A stretch of 55,569 nt of DNA from Trichothermofontia sp964536415 (GCA_964536415.1 CAZHXN010000019.1:1-55569); one strand, 5' to 3'. Positions 43,759-52,525 are shown, counted from the stretch's first letter. Notes: generated by a model not told the origin, from the letters alone. Numbers and translations: made by a program.

Positions 43759-44640
43759 ATGCGTATACCCGAAACCCAAGCCACCCATGCCGACGGTGAC
43801 GATTTAGAGGAGGCATTGGTCCCCCTAGAGCATTTGCGCCATTTTCGGGATGACGCCCTACCAGAGGATATTCCCGAAGCGCTCCGGGAGGTGGTCCATC
43901 CTCACCCCAGACCCTGGCACCAACAACGATGGATGCTGTTTCTCAGCCTCTTCTCTCTGGGGGTTCTAGCCTTTGGCTTTGGGGTTGGCTTAAATTTAGT
44001 CCCCCAACGCTCAAATCCAACGGGTGCTGCTGCCTCCAGTGCCCGCCCATCGAATGCAACTGGGGGGAGCAACAACCAGCCAGGGGCGGCTTCACCAGCA
44101 GCAGATACTCTGCTGGGCCACCTTGCCTATACCGAAGCCCCACCCGACAGCTTGAAACCGATTACAGAGGATGGGAGCCTGAAATTACGGGTGGCTGCGG
44201 CTGACAAGTTTTTGGCCATGCAGGCCGATGCCCGGGCCGCTGGGGTTGAGCTAATGCCCCTATCGGCCTATCGATCGCTGCAAGATCAGGAACATCTCTT
44301 CTTTGACGTGAAGGCAGCACGGGGACAAAATCCCACAGAGCGGGCAGAGGTGAGCGCCCCGCCGGGACACAGTGAGCACCATACGGGTTATGCGATCGAT
44401 ATTGGGGATGGTGCTCAACCGGATACTAACCTTCAGTTCAGCTTTGCCGACACAGCCGCTTTTCAATGGCTCCAGGAAAATGCAGCCTACTACAGCTTTG
44501 AGCTATCCTTCCCAAAGGATAATCCTCAGGGCGTGGCCTATGAACCTTGGCACTGGCGGTTTGTGGGCGATCGTGACAGCTTAGAGACCTTCTACAAGGC
44601 ACACCAATTGCGTCAAGCAGCGGCGACCAATCCCCAGTAG
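43759..44640 (+). CDS. VanY/LdcB-type D-alanyl-D-alanine carboxypeptidase
   Basis: About 293 residues from the ATG at 43759. A TTG at 43747 has a better-spaced GGGGGG ribosome-binding stretch, and a GTG lies at 43732, so the start is open. One membrane helix (about 57-80 of the longer form) follows a cytosolic N-terminus, and a Ser/Asn/Gly-rich linker leads to the catalytic domain. Zinc-peptidase motifs are SEHHTGYAIDIGD (SxHxxGxAxD) and EPWHWRFVG. It should trim peptidoglycan side chains at the periplasmic face. Confidence 0.9.
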   Translation: MRIPETQATHADGDDLEEALVPLEHLRHFRDDALPEDIPEALREVVHPHPRPWHQQRWMLFLSLFSLGVLAFGFGVGLNLVPQRSNPTGAAASSARPSNATGGSNNQPGAASPAADTLLGHLAYTEAPPDSLKPITEDGSLKLRVAAADKFLAMQADARAAGVELMPLSAYRSLQDQEHLFFDVKAARGQNPTERAEVSAPPGHSEHHTGYAIDIGDGAQPDTNLQFSFADTAAFQWLQENAAYYSFELSFPKDNPQGVAYEPWHWRFVGDRDSLETFYKAHQLRQAAATNPQ

Positions 44641-44738
44641 ACGGTCATGGTTACTATCATGCTTAACGTGATGGGCTGTAGATTGGTGTCGAGCTTGCGA
44701 GACCCAACCGGCTCACTGGGTTGGGTGGCACGGCGTGG

Positions 44739-44775
44739 GAGCATCCCAGTTGAGCAACAGGCAACCTACCCCAAT
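44739..44775. repeat. Family A element fragment (left end only)
   Basis: GTGGGAGCATCCCAGTTGAG followed by CAACAGGCAACC matches the left terminus of the family A elements at 5257 and 29168, then similarity stops. The rest of 44641-44912 has an AACCGGCTCACTGGGTT-type palindrome and no gene. Confidence 0.5.
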
Positions 44776-44912
44776 GAACCTTGACGGAGCTACTCAGGAC
44801 TGGCGGCGGCGATGCCTGCACCCAGCGTGATTGCAGGTTAAGATGACGATACTTGACAGTTTTCAGCCTTCCTGGAAGCTGAGTCTAGATTGACGATCGC
44901 CTCCCAACGCCC

Positions 44913-45623
44913 ATGCCCCAACCGGTTCTGAATTTATTTGCCGTCACGATTTTCGGTTTGACGATGGCGGCCCTCTGGGGACCCGTGATCCACCTTCCTC
45001 CTGGCGTTCCGGCGACAGCAGCACTCACCATGCTGGGCCTGGTGGCCTTTGATGCAGTTGGCTTACAGGGGCAGGGGCAGGGATTATTACGGGATTGGGT
45101 AGCACGGCGATCGCCCGCCTATCGCCAGCGCATTCTCTACCATGAGGCGGGCCATTTCCTCATGGCTTATCTGCTCCAGGTCCCAGTAACGGGCTACAGC
45201 CTCAGTGCATGGGAAGCCTTTCGGCAAGGGCTGCCCGGTCAGGGAGGGATTCGCTTTGACGATCGTCCCTTACAGGCGGAACTCAGCCAGGGTCAGTTGT
45301 CGGCCCACTGGCTGAACCGCTACACCCAGATCTGGCTAGCAGGGATCGTGGCCGAAGAGTTGGTCTATGGGCAAGCCCTGGGTGGACAGGACGATCGCCA
45401 GCAACTCGCGACCCTCTGGCGACACCTGCAACGCCCCCCTGCCGATCGCGCCTATCAGGAACGCTGGGCCAAGTATCAGGTCCGCCAACAGTTACAAACT
45501 TACCGCCCGGTCCTGGATGCGTTAGTGTGTGCCCTCGAACAACGGGCGGCGGTGGCAGTGTGTCAGCAGATCATCGATCAGACGATTGCACAGATGGCAA
45601 ATACTGAGGACAACCCTGGTTGA
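44913..45623 (+). CDS. Membrane-bound M41 (FtsH-like) protease domain without AAA ATPase
   Basis: 236 residues. Two N-terminal hydrophobic helices (about 5-25 and 33-50), then the zinc motif HEAGH (77-81) and, about 80 residues on, GIVAEELVYGQALGGQDDRQQ, which aligns with the FtsH GRVAEEL...SND segment that supplies the third ligand (Asp161 here). No Walker motifs are present, so it is an M41 peptidase domain with no ATPase. Similar stand-alone proteins occur in cyanobacteria and plants; whether it is proteolytic alone or pairs with FtsH is unknown. Confidence 0.85.
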   Translation: MPQPVLNLFAVTIFGLTMAALWGPVIHLPPGVPATAALTMLGLVAFDAVGLQGQGQGLLRDWVARRSPAYRQRILYHEAGHFLMAYLLQVPVTGYSLSAWEAFRQGLPGQGGIRFDDRPLQAELSQGQLSAHWLNRYTQIWLAGIVAEELVYGQALGGQDDRQQLATLWRHLQRPPADRAYQERWAKYQVRQQLQTYRPVLDALVCALEQRAAVAVCQQIIDQTIAQMANTEDNPG

Positions 45624-45645
45624 CGGACCCATTCCCCTTTCACGA

Positions 45646-45720
45646 GGAGAGAGGATAGAGGAGAGAGAACAGAGATAGTCGCTCAGTTGCCCTCACTTCT
45701 CACTGCTCTATCCTCTCTCC
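45646..45720. repeat. Perfect 15-bp inverted repeat downstream of the M41 gene
   Basis: GGAGAGAGGATAGAG (45646-45660) and CTCTATCCTCTCTCC (45706-45720) are exact reverse complements around a 45-base loop. It could terminate transcription of the M41 gene or mark a small mobile repeat; it abuts a family B-like element. Confidence 0.7.
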
Positions 45721-45727
45721 TAAATTC

Positions 45728-45818
45728 CTTCTCCCAGCAGGGGCGAGGAGGACTTTAACCCAAGCCTCTGGCTCGAAGCACATTTCCCGCTCTGGGAGAG
45801 GGGTTGGGGGTGAGGGTG
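45728..45818. mobile_element. Family B-like element, partial
   Basis: CCTTCTCCCAGCAGGGGCGA at the left and CTCTGGGAGAGGGGTTGGGG then GTGAGGG at the right resemble the C/T-rich and G/A-rich modules of family B. The family termini and the central CG-rich palindrome are missing. Confidence 0.45.
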
Positions 45819-45858
45819 CTGTTTCAGCCTAAGTTGCAATGACTATAGCTAGAATTCC

Positions 45859-45894
45859 TTCTAGATAATTCTCTAGATAGATTTCTAGATAATT
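45859..45894 (+). promoter_or_regulatory. Three tandem 12-bp TCTAGATA repeats upstream of hsp20
   Basis: Units TTCTAGATAATT, CTCTAGATAGAT and TTCTAGATAATT follow each other without spacing, each holding the palindrome TCTAGA. They end four bases before TTGCAA (45898-45903), a candidate -35. The arrangement suggests a repeated binding site phased to about one helical turn. No known cyanobacterial heat-shock regulator is assigned to this motif as far as I know. Confidence 0.45.
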
Positions 45895-45964
45895 TTCTTG
45901 CAATCGCGATCGGCCCAATAAAACGGGTACGGTAATCCTACTGCTGGTTGGGTACACAACCGAA

Positions 45965-46029
45965 CCTATGCTCCCCGTAGGGCTGACTAAGCTAGTACTA
46001 GAGCCGCAACGGATAGGCATAAAGGAGGT
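45965..46029 (+). promoter_or_regulatory. Candidate RNA thermometer over the hsp20 ribosome-binding site
   Basis: CCTATGC (45965-45971) can pair with GCATA and the GG of the Shine-Dalgarno sequence (46017-46025, AA bulge), hiding part of AAAGGAGGT. Between them GGCT/AGCC and CTAGTACTAG can form an inner stem. Cyanobacterial hsp17 mRNA is known to have a short thermosensing 5' UTR, so this is plausible; pairing was drawn by eye. Confidence 0.35.
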
Positions 46030-46033
46030 ATGT

Positions 46034-46471
46034 ATGGCAATCGTTCGTTGGCATCCCTTGCGTGAACTGGAAGAAGTTCAACATGAAATGAACCGCTTGT
46101 TTGACAGCTTGATCACCCTGCCCCATGATGGCTTTGGGAGTGCGTTTGTGCCGCCAGTTGAACTGGAAGAAACGCCAGACGCCTATAGGGTGAAGCTGGA
46201 AGTTCCAGGCATGGAAGCGGATGATCTGGACATTCAAGCCACAGCAGAATCGATCTCCATCAGTGGCGAACGTCGTTCGGAAACGAAGACGGAAGAAAAG
46301 GGAATTACTCGCAGTGAATTCCGCTATGGCAAGTTCCAACGGGTGATCCCGCTCCCTGGCCGCATCAACAATCAAGCGGTGGAAGCTGAATACAAGGATG
46401 GGATCTTGGCCTTGACGTTACCCAAGGTGGAAGAAGAACGGAATAAGGTGGTCAAGGTGAATCTTGGTTAG
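46034..46471 (+). CDS. Small heat-shock protein, Hsp20/alpha-crystallin family
   Basis: 145 residues from the ATG at 46034 (MAIVRWHPLRELEEVQ). An overlapping ATG at 46030 is out of frame, and the strong AAAGGAGGT fits the 46034 start with four-base spacing. The alpha-crystallin domain (about 40-140) shows VPPVELEETPDAYRVKLEVPG, ISGERRSE and the A-x-x-x-n-GvL motif as EYKDGILALTLPK. A C-terminal I/V-x-I/V is present as VVKV. ATP-independent holdase that protects membranes and phycobilisomes under heat and light stress in cyanobacteria. Confidence 0.95.
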   Translation: MAIVRWHPLRELEEVQHEMNRLFDSLITLPHDGFGSAFVPPVELEETPDAYRVKLEVPGMEADDLDIQATAESISISGERRSETKTEEKGITRSEFRYGKFQRVIPLPGRINNQAVEAEYKDGILALTLPKVEEERNKVVKVNLG

Positions 46472-46537
46472 GGGTGAGGTAGGCATCAGAGGTGTGCGTT
46501 GGCTAGCAGTCAATGCTGATGCCGAGATAGCTCGATC

Positions 46538-46583
46538 GGGGGAAGGGGATGGCAACATTCGGGGGAAGGGGATGGCAACATTC
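46538..46583. repeat. 23-bp tandem duplication after hsp20
   Basis: GGGGGAAGGGGATGGCAACA plus TTC occurs twice in perfect tandem (46538-46560 and 46561-46583). The second copy provides the left arm of the hsp20 terminator hairpin. Confidence 0.85.
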
Positions 46584-46601
46584 GCTTCCCCCCCTTTTTT
46601 T
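46561..46601 (+). terminator. Rho-independent terminator of hsp20
   Basis: GGGGGAAG (46561-46568) pairs with CTTCCCCC (46585-46592), followed by seven T (46595-46601). It lies about 90 bp after the hsp20 stop. Confidence 0.75.
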
Positions 46602-46683
46602 ATCCATTTTGGAGCGACTTTGGTGCTTTCCAGGCCTAACCCGCCTACGCTCCCCTGACTACGGGAGCAGAGACGGCCAACAC

Positions 46684-47955
46684 CTAACCCCGATCGCTGA
46701 CCATTTGGGGTTGGCGGCCACTCAAGCCCGTCATCAACCGTAGGGCCGCGAGTTTAACGGGGGAGACATGGTGCAGTAGCCATAGGCCCAGCCGCCGCGT
46801 CAGTACCAGGGGCAGCCAGTCGTTAGAAAAGAGGCGCACGAGGAAGTCTGTAAACCCCAGGATGATCCAATTCTCTCGCCGTCGCCAGCGATCGTACTGA
46901 TCCAAGACCGCTGGACTTCCCCAGTCTTGCCCTGCTTGGTGGGCACGTTGGATCACCTCGGCCAAGGCCGCCACATCACGAATGCCCAGATTCATCCCCT
47001 GGCCACCAACGGGATGGCAGCCGTGGGCCGCATCCCCCACCAGTGCTAGGCGCGGTCCAATATACCGCTCACACTGCATCAACCGCACCGGAAACAGGAA
47101 GCGATCGCCCTCCACCGTCAATTCCCCCATCTGGTCCCCATAGCGACGGCGCAGTTCTGCTACAAAGCTGGCATCATCCAGGGCGAGTAAGGCTTCGGCC
47201 TCTGGGCGCGGGGCAGTCCAGACAATGCGACACCGGTTGTTGGGGAGGGGCAAAATCGCAAAGGGACCACTGGGCCAAAATCGTTCATAGGCAATTTCGG
47301 CATGGGGCCGTTCTGGCTTAACGGTGCAGACCAGGCAGGTTTGCCAGTATTGCCAGCCATAGGTTTTGATGTGAGCAGCCGTCCGCAGGGGCGAGCGGGC
47401 ACCATCGGCTGCGACAACGAGGCGCGATCGTAGTAACCGTTCAGTTTCCCCTTGCTGAATTTTCACAACTGCCTGGGTCGCCTTATGCTCGACGGCGAGA
47501 ACTGTCGCGGGGCACAGCCAATCAACAGTTGGACAGTGCTGGAGTTTGGCCTGCAAGGCCGCTAACAGTACTCGATGCTCAGCCACGTAACCCAAATCTT
47601 CCGTGCCGAGATCCTGGGGGAAAAATTGCACGATACCGGGATGATCCGAATCGGAGAGGCGAATTTGACGGAAGGGGCTGATGTGGGGACGAATGGCTTC
47701 CCAAACCCCGATCGCCTGAAAAATCTGACTCGACAGCAGGGAAATGGCGTAGGCTTGTCCTTTCTGAACCGCAACGGATTGGGGTTGGGCCTCAATCAGG
47801 GCAATGCGTAATCCACTCTTTTGCAACGCGCAGGCCAGGGTTAGACCGACGATGCCGCCCCCGACGATCGTCACGTCGTAAGTTTGGGGAGGCTGGCAAC
47901 CATCCGTGGGCTGACCTTGGCGTTGGGGAGAATCAACAACTAGAGTCGCAGACAT
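46684..47955 (-). CDS. FAD-dependent monooxygenase of the UbiH/Coq6 family
   Basis: 423 residues, ATG at 47955. FAD-binding motifs: VTIVGGGIVGLTLACAL with a terminal acidic residue in LIEAQ (about 28-57), the LVVAADGARSPLR motif (about 172-190) and LVGDAAHGCHPVGGQGMNLGIRD (about 290-312). In other bacteria UbiH-type enzymes hydroxylate the ubiquinone ring. Cyanobacteria make plastoquinone and phylloquinone, so the substrate here is uncertain and a prenylquinone or carotenoid-type substrate is inferred. Confidence 0.9.
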   Translation of the reverse strand: MSATLVVDSPQRQGQPTDGCQPPQTYDVTIVGGGIVGLTLACALQKSGLRIALIEAQPQSVAVQKGQAYAISLLSSQIFQAIGVWEAIRPHISPFRQIRLSDSDHPGIVQFFPQDLGTEDLGYVAEHRVLLAALQAKLQHCPTVDWLCPATVLAVEHKATQAVVKIQQGETERLLRSRLVVAADGARSPLRTAAHIKTYGWQYWQTCLVCTVKPERPHAEIAYERFWPSGPFAILPLPNNRCRIVWTAPRPEAEALLALDDASFVAELRRRYGDQMGELTVEGDRFLFPVRLMQCERYIGPRLALVGDAAHGCHPVGGQGMNLGIRDVAALAEVIQRAHQAGQDWGSPAVLDQYDRWRRRENWIILGFTDFLVRLFSNDWLPLVLTRRLGLWLLHHVSPVKLAALRLMTGLSGRQPQMVSDRG

Positions 47956-48152
47956 GAGGATGCGTAAACGAATGGATAGGCCCGCAATGGACAGACGGGA
48001 GTAGGTATAATTTACCGTTGGATTAACCGTGAACTTAATAGTACAGCAACGACTCGGTAAAGAGTACCTACTCGTATTGTAGGCAGATCTATCTTGCCAA
48101 CCTCTAAGTAGACCGCGCTCATGAAACCGCTCACTCCTCTATCCTCACTCCT

Positions 48153-49130
48153 TTATTCCGGCATGGTCAGGCCCTTACCAGCCAACCACTCCCGGTTATA
48201 GAGACGAGACTGGTAGCGGGAGCCGCTATCGCATAGGACGGTGACGATTGTGTGTCCCGGTCCCATCTGTTTAGCCAGGGCCACCGCCGCCCCCACGTTA
48301 ATCCCCACGGAGCCACCCATGAACAGGCCATCCTTGCGTAACAGTTGATAGAGCACCCGGAGACACTCCTGATCGTCAACCTGGATCGCATCGTCGATCG
48401 GTGCCCCTGCCATATTGGCGGTAACACGGCTGTTGCCAATCCCCTCGGTAATGGAGTTACCTGTAATCGTGATTTCGCCCGTTTTGGCATAGCTATACAA
48501 GCCACTGCCCATCGGATCGGCCAGAACAGCTTTCAGACTCGCCTTGCGTTCCTTGAGGAACATAGCCACCCCGGCATAGGTACCGCCTGTCCCCGTCGCC
48601 GCTACCCAGGCATCGACTTTGCCATCGGTTTGGGTCCAGATTTCCGGTCCCGTGGTTTCGTAGTGAGCCTGACGGTTGGCAAGATTGTCGAACTGGTTGG
48701 CCCAGATGGCGTTATCCATTTCGGCAGCAATCCGCCCCGACAGTTTGACGTAATTATTGGGATCTTTATAGGGGACAGCGGGAACCGTGCGAACTTCGGC
48801 CCCCAGGGTCCGCAGGGTATCGATTTTTTCCTGGGATTGAGTATCGGGAATCACAATCAGGCATTGGTAGCCCTTGGCATTACAAATGTGGGCGAGGCCA
48901 ATGCCGGTATTACCTGCCGTGCCTTCCACCACAGTGCCACCCGGTCGCAGTCGGCCCTGGCGTTCGGCGTCTTCGATGATGTAGAGGGCGGCCCGATCCT
49001 TGACGGAGCCACCAGGGTTCATGAATTCGGCCTTACCGAGGATTTCACAGCCGGTTTCCTCACTAAAGCTATTGAGGCGGATCAGGGGGGTATTCCCAAC
49101 TGCGCCCGGAAAGCCGTTTTTGATATCCAT
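48153..49130 (-). CDS. Cysteine synthase family PLP enzyme
   Basis: 325 residues from the ATG at 49130 (MDIKNGFPGAVGNTPLIRL). The frame extends 50 residues further upstream, but that part is translated repeat DNA (49177-49226). PLP lysine motif NPGGSVKDRAA (about 37-47), EGTAGNTGIGLA phosphate/substrate loop and GTGGTYAGV are present, with DSGSRYQSRLYN near the end. Makes L-cysteine from O-acetylserine and sulfide, or a related O-acyl-amino-acid substrate. The gene's exact paralogue (cysK or cysM-like) is not decided. Confidence 0.92.
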   Translation of the reverse strand: MDIKNGFPGAVGNTPLIRLNSFSEETGCEILGKAEFMNPGGSVKDRAALYIIEDAERQGRLRPGGTVVEGTAGNTGIGLAHICNAKGYQCLIVIPDTQSQEKIDTLRTLGAEVRTVPAVPYKDPNNYVKLSGRIAAEMDNAIWANQFDNLANRQAHYETTGPEIWTQTDGKVDAWVAATGTGGTYAGVAMFLKERKASLKAVLADPMGSGLYSYAKTGEITITGNSITEGIGNSRVTANMAGAPIDDAIQVDDQECLRVLYQLLRKDGLFMGGSVGINVGAAVALAKQMGPGHTIVTVLCDSGSRYQSRLYNREWLAGKGLTMPE

Positions 49131-49176
49131 GCGGGGTTCTTGACAGCAATGACAACAGGCGGCAACGCCCAAGGTG

Positions 49177-49226
49177 CATTCGCGCAGCGTCGCTACAGAA
49201 GAATCGCGCAGCGTCTTCATAGAAGC
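49177..49226. repeat. Doubled GCGCAGCGTC repeat upstream of the cysteine synthase
   Basis: ATTCGCGCAGCGTCGCTACA and ATCGCGCAGCGTCTTCATAG are two tandem, inverted-orientation relatives of the 31-bp element (their reverse complement gives GACGCTGCGCGA). They create a false N-terminal extension of the cysteine synthase frame. Confidence 0.6.
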
Positions 49227-49415
49227 GTTACATCGCGATACCGTTGGCAACGCAGGCCGCTCAAGCGCACTGTTCCCCATGATAGGGGGCGATCGCCCCT
49301 CAACTCAAGCAACCCCTGAGGTATCGTAACGACACGGTAATTAAGCCAAGGGGAAACAGCGCGAATTAAACGCATTGGCCTGATCCTGAGACTGTTCCAC
49401 CCACAGGCACCGTCA

Positions 49416-50642
49416 CTACGCCGAGGGCGGTAAGGGCGGGCCAACAAAGGGGGCTGGGGGTCCCATTTGGGGGAGGGTCGTGGTCGGTTTGGGTTCCGCC
49501 TGGGCCAGTTGCAAGGCTTGGACAAGACGCGCCAGTGCTGTTTCGAGCTTATGGCCTGGATCGAGAGTAATCCACCCTTCAGGCGTCAATTGACGGACCT
49601 CAAAGTGCAGGTGTGGCCCGGTCGAGTTCCCCGTACTGCCCACTAAACCGATGACGGCCCCCTGTTCTACCGTATCTCCCGGTCGCACCAGAATTTGGGA
49701 TAGGTGGGCGTAGAGGGTTTCCTGAGCGGCTTCCGGATGTTCCAGGACCACCGTGAGGCCATACCCGCCCATAAAGTCCGCGATCGTCACCTTCCCGGAA
49801 AAGGCCGCCAGTACTGGTGTACCGACATCCGCCCCTAAATCCGTCCCAGAGTGGAACCGCCACTCACCGGAAATCGGGTGGAGCCGCCAGCCAAAGACAG
49901 ACGTAATTGGCACGGGGAAGGGGAGGGGGAACAGGGCATTTCGGTTAGCGTTGCCCAATTGCTTGAGGAAGCTAAGGGTCCGTCCGATGGCGGTGCGGTT
50001 CAGATAGGCTTGACCGTTCGCCAGGGTTTGACCGGGATTAAATTGAAAGACGGAATTGGGATTGATGCCCGCCTGTTGATGCCAGCGATCGGAAGGGGCA
50101 GTGGCATAGGATTCACCCGACGCTCCCGATGGTGACCAAGCTGTATTGCCGGAGGGGGCAGAGGGACAAAGGGTACCGGGGGCAGTACTGCCCGCCGCCA
50201 CCACGGCTTGACACCCCGTCGATCGCTCCGATAGCACCACATCGGGGGCCGCTTCGTAGCTACTGGTCGCCCCCAACGAGTAGTCCGAGCCATCAATATA
50301 CGTCCCTGGGGCTGGGGCCACGGAGTCATTGGCGACAGGGGCTTCCTGCGGCGATAGTAAGACTTCTGGGGGGGCTTCCGGCAGGGTCACCTGGGGAAGC
50401 GGAGCCGGTGGCGGATCGGCAGGCGGTACGATCGTGGGCGGCGGCAGTGGGGCCGGTTCGGCAACCGGTGGAGCCACCTCATAGGTGGGAACCATCAGGT
50501 CAGCAGCGTCCTGGGCCAGAACCCCACCACCCTGGAGGAGACCCAAGCCGCACACCCAACCTAAACCGGCGATCCAGCGGCGTCGCTGCGGATGCAGGCG
50601 CAAGGACTGCTTGAAAGACTGTTTTGGGGGGGATGACTTCAT
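49416..50642 (-). CDS. M23 (LytM-type) peptidoglycan endopeptidase
   Basis: 408 residues from the ATG at 50642. A basic N-terminus and hydrophobic segment with LAQDA at its end form a signal peptide (to about residue 45). A long Pro/Ala/Glu-rich linker (about 50-230) precedes the catalytic domain: TSVFGWRLHPISGEWRFHSGTDLGA supplies His and Asp zinc ligands and HLHFEVRQL the third. It should cleave peptide cross-links in the periplasm; the linker could span the peptidoglycan layer. Confidence 0.93.
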   Translation of the reverse strand: MKSSPPKQSFKQSLRLHPQRRRWIAGLGWVCGLGLLQGGGVLAQDAADLMVPTYEVAPPVAEPAPLPPPTIVPPADPPPAPLPQVTLPEAPPEVLLSPQEAPVANDSVAPAPGTYIDGSDYSLGATSSYEAAPDVVLSERSTGCQAVVAAGSTAPGTLCPSAPSGNTAWSPSGASGESYATAPSDRWHQQAGINPNSVFQFNPGQTLANGQAYLNRTAIGRTLSFLKQLGNANRNALFPLPFPVPITSVFGWRLHPISGEWRFHSGTDLGADVGTPVLAAFSGKVTIADFMGGYGLTVVLEHPEAAQETLYAHLSQILVRPGDTVEQGAVIGLVGSTGNSTGPHLHFEVRQLTPEGWITLDPGHKLETALARLVQALQLAQAEPKPTTTLPQMGPPAPFVGPPLPPSA

Positions 50643-50785
50643 TACCGTGTACTCACTCCTCAACCGAAGGATTCTGGTCCCTTACCACGTCTCAGGATTA
50701 GTCGTGACCCGGTAGGCATTGGTCTACCGGAAACCAGCACCTGATCGTACCCTAAGTTGCCTCAACGGGATCATCGGGGCCAAGG

Positions 50786-51766
50786 TTAGGATTCATTCAC
50801 ATCATAGCCGAGGCGAATCTGTCCGGGCCGGAAAATTTGTTCGGTCTCCGCCTTTCTCCCCGTCGCAGTGGCTCCCTGTACCCGCAGGGCACCCTCTGGT
50901 GTAATGCCGACGATCGTCAGGAATTGACCGTTAACCTCGACCGTTCGGTAATGCTGGCTCAGCAGGGACTCATAGGCCGGGAGCAGTTTAGCGATGCCCT
51001 CGTCTTGCCAGTAGGCGTAACCAGTCACCATCCCGTGCAGGACGATGGCAGCCAGGTGGGCAAGGGTGGCCGGACGCTTTTCCCACCCAGGTTTGCTGGC
51101 TGCGGTTAATGTAGCGGTTGATTGAGCGGATTCAACGGCAGCATGGGCGGCGCGATCGGTGGCTTCCCCTGGCGGTACGGTTTGGGAGACGGTTGCTCCC
51201 GTCGCGGGTTCAGCCCAAAAGGTTTGCACGTTGATACCCACGGGCGGTACTGGGTTGGCCCAATTGATCCCCACCCCAACGACTGCTTGGTGGATGATGT
51301 CCCCGCGCAGCCGCGTTTCCGTCAAAATCCCCCCTAACTTACGCCCCTGTAACACGAGATCATTGGGCCACTTGATCGCCACGGGGATGGCCCATTGCCG
51401 TAACGCCGTTGCAATGCCCCACGCACTACAGAGAGTTAACTGGGCAGCCCACTCAGCACGCAGATGGGGGGCACAGGACCAGGATAAATACAGCCCCCCG
51501 GTTGCCGATGTCCAATGGCGACCCCATTGACCCCGTCCGGCAGTTTGGTGTTGCGCAATGACCGTTGTCCCGACGGGATGCCCTTGGGCGAGGTATTGCC
51601 ACAGGGTTTCGTTGGTAGAAACTACCTGGGATAGGATATGAATCTGCTGGGGGAGGGGCCACGGGGCAGCAGGGGCTTGGGTCGCTTGGGTCGCCAGGTG
51701 GGTCGCCAGGAGGGTAGCCCAGTATTGAGGGAAAGTATCCCAGTCGGTCGGGGGGGCAGCGGGCAT
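50786..51766 (-). CDS. birA: Biotin--[acetyl-CoA carboxylase] ligase
   Basis: 326 residues. Attaches biotin to the BCCP subunit of acetyl-CoA carboxylase. The ATP/biotin loop GRGQWGR (about 74-80), AIKWPNDLVLQGRKLGGILTET (about 126-147) and VVGVGINWANP are visible, as is a short C-terminal SH3-like domain. There is no N-terminal helix-turn-helix, so it is a monofunctional (group I) enzyme. About 45 Ala/Thr-rich residues (about 172-218) look like a lineage-specific insertion. Confidence 0.93.
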   Translation of the reverse strand: MPAAPPTDWDTFPQYWATLLATHLATQATQAPAAPWPLPQQIHILSQVVSTNETLWQYLAQGHPVGTTVIAQHQTAGRGQWGRHWTSATGGLYLSWSCAPHLRAEWAAQLTLCSAWGIATALRQWAIPVAIKWPNDLVLQGRKLGGILTETRLRGDIIHQAVVGVGINWANPVPPVGINVQTFWAEPATGATVSQTVPPGEATDRAAHAAVESAQSTATLTAASKPGWEKRPATLAHLAAIVLHGMVTGYAYWQDEGIAKLLPAYESLLSQHYRTVEVNGQFLTIVGITPEGALRVQGATATGRKAETEQIFRPGQIRLGYDVNES

Positions 51767-51865
51767 AAGGGGTGGGGTTTGCTATCGTGCTATTTATAGC
51801 GAAGTTTTCAGCGCTCTGGGTTCAATGCTCTATTTTCAGGAATATCACGATCGGGTCTGACAACC

Positions 51866-52366
51866 ATGACATCAACCATGACATACAGTGTGATTTATGA
51901 CGGGAATTGCAACCTCTGTGTCACTCTGGTTCAGGTTTTGGAGCGCCTCGATCGCGGCCAACAGTTTCGCTTTGCCCCCATGCAGGATCGCGTAACCCTG
52001 GATCGTCTGGGGATTACCCCCAGCGATTGTGAATTGGGGATGATTTTGGTTCAGGATGCCGATCCGAGCCAGCGTTGGCAGGGCAGTGCAGCGGCTGAGG
52101 AAATTGGTCGCTTATTACCAGGGGGTGAGGGTGTCATTAGGGCCTATCGATCGCTGCCAGGTTTAAAACAAGGGGGCGATCGCCTCTATGAACAGGTCCG
52201 TAATCGGCGGTATCAACTCTTTGGACGCCGCGATCGCACCTACACCAGCCCCTATCCCCTTTGTGAACCGGGGATGTGTTCCCCCTGGGATACCGCGCCA
52301 GTCCCAGCCTCTCCCCCTGCGCAAGCCGTATCCAAGACTACAGCCGCCACCAATGCCTCGCCCTGA
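51866..52366 (+). CDS. DCC family thiol-disulfide oxidoreductase-like protein (DUF393)
   Basis: 166 residues from the ATG at 51866 (a second ATG at 51878 also fits). The N-terminal VIYDGNCNLCVTLV carries the D-x-x-C-x-x-C motif that names the DCC family. The central GSAAAEEIGRLLPGG and C-terminal YEQVRNRRYQLFGRR are also family-typical. Predicted thioredoxin-fold redox protein of unknown partner. Divergent from birA. Confidence 0.88.
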   Translation: MTSTMTYSVIYDGNCNLCVTLVQVLERLDRGQQFRFAPMQDRVTLDRLGITPSDCELGMILVQDADPSQRWQGSAAAEEIGRLLPGGEGVIRAYRSLPGLKQGGDRLYEQVRNRRYQLFGRRDRTYTSPYPLCEPGMCSPWDTAPVPASPPAQAVSKTTAATNASP

Positions 52367-52525
52367 CACTAGAGGCTACCCCGATCGGCATTAATTCAAC
52401 GTTAATGAACGGGGAAATGGCCTGGGGGAGCAATACAACAGAGATGAAGTCAATGTTTACCCGATCGTTCATTATCCATTCCAAGCAATTATTGAGTATT
52501 AATACTCGTCAACTTGGGATGATGT

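Noticed and set aside
48345..49319. 324-codon plus-strand ORF opposite the cysteine synthase
   Set aside because: It is the antisense shadow of a clear PLP enzyme; the sequence has no domain features.
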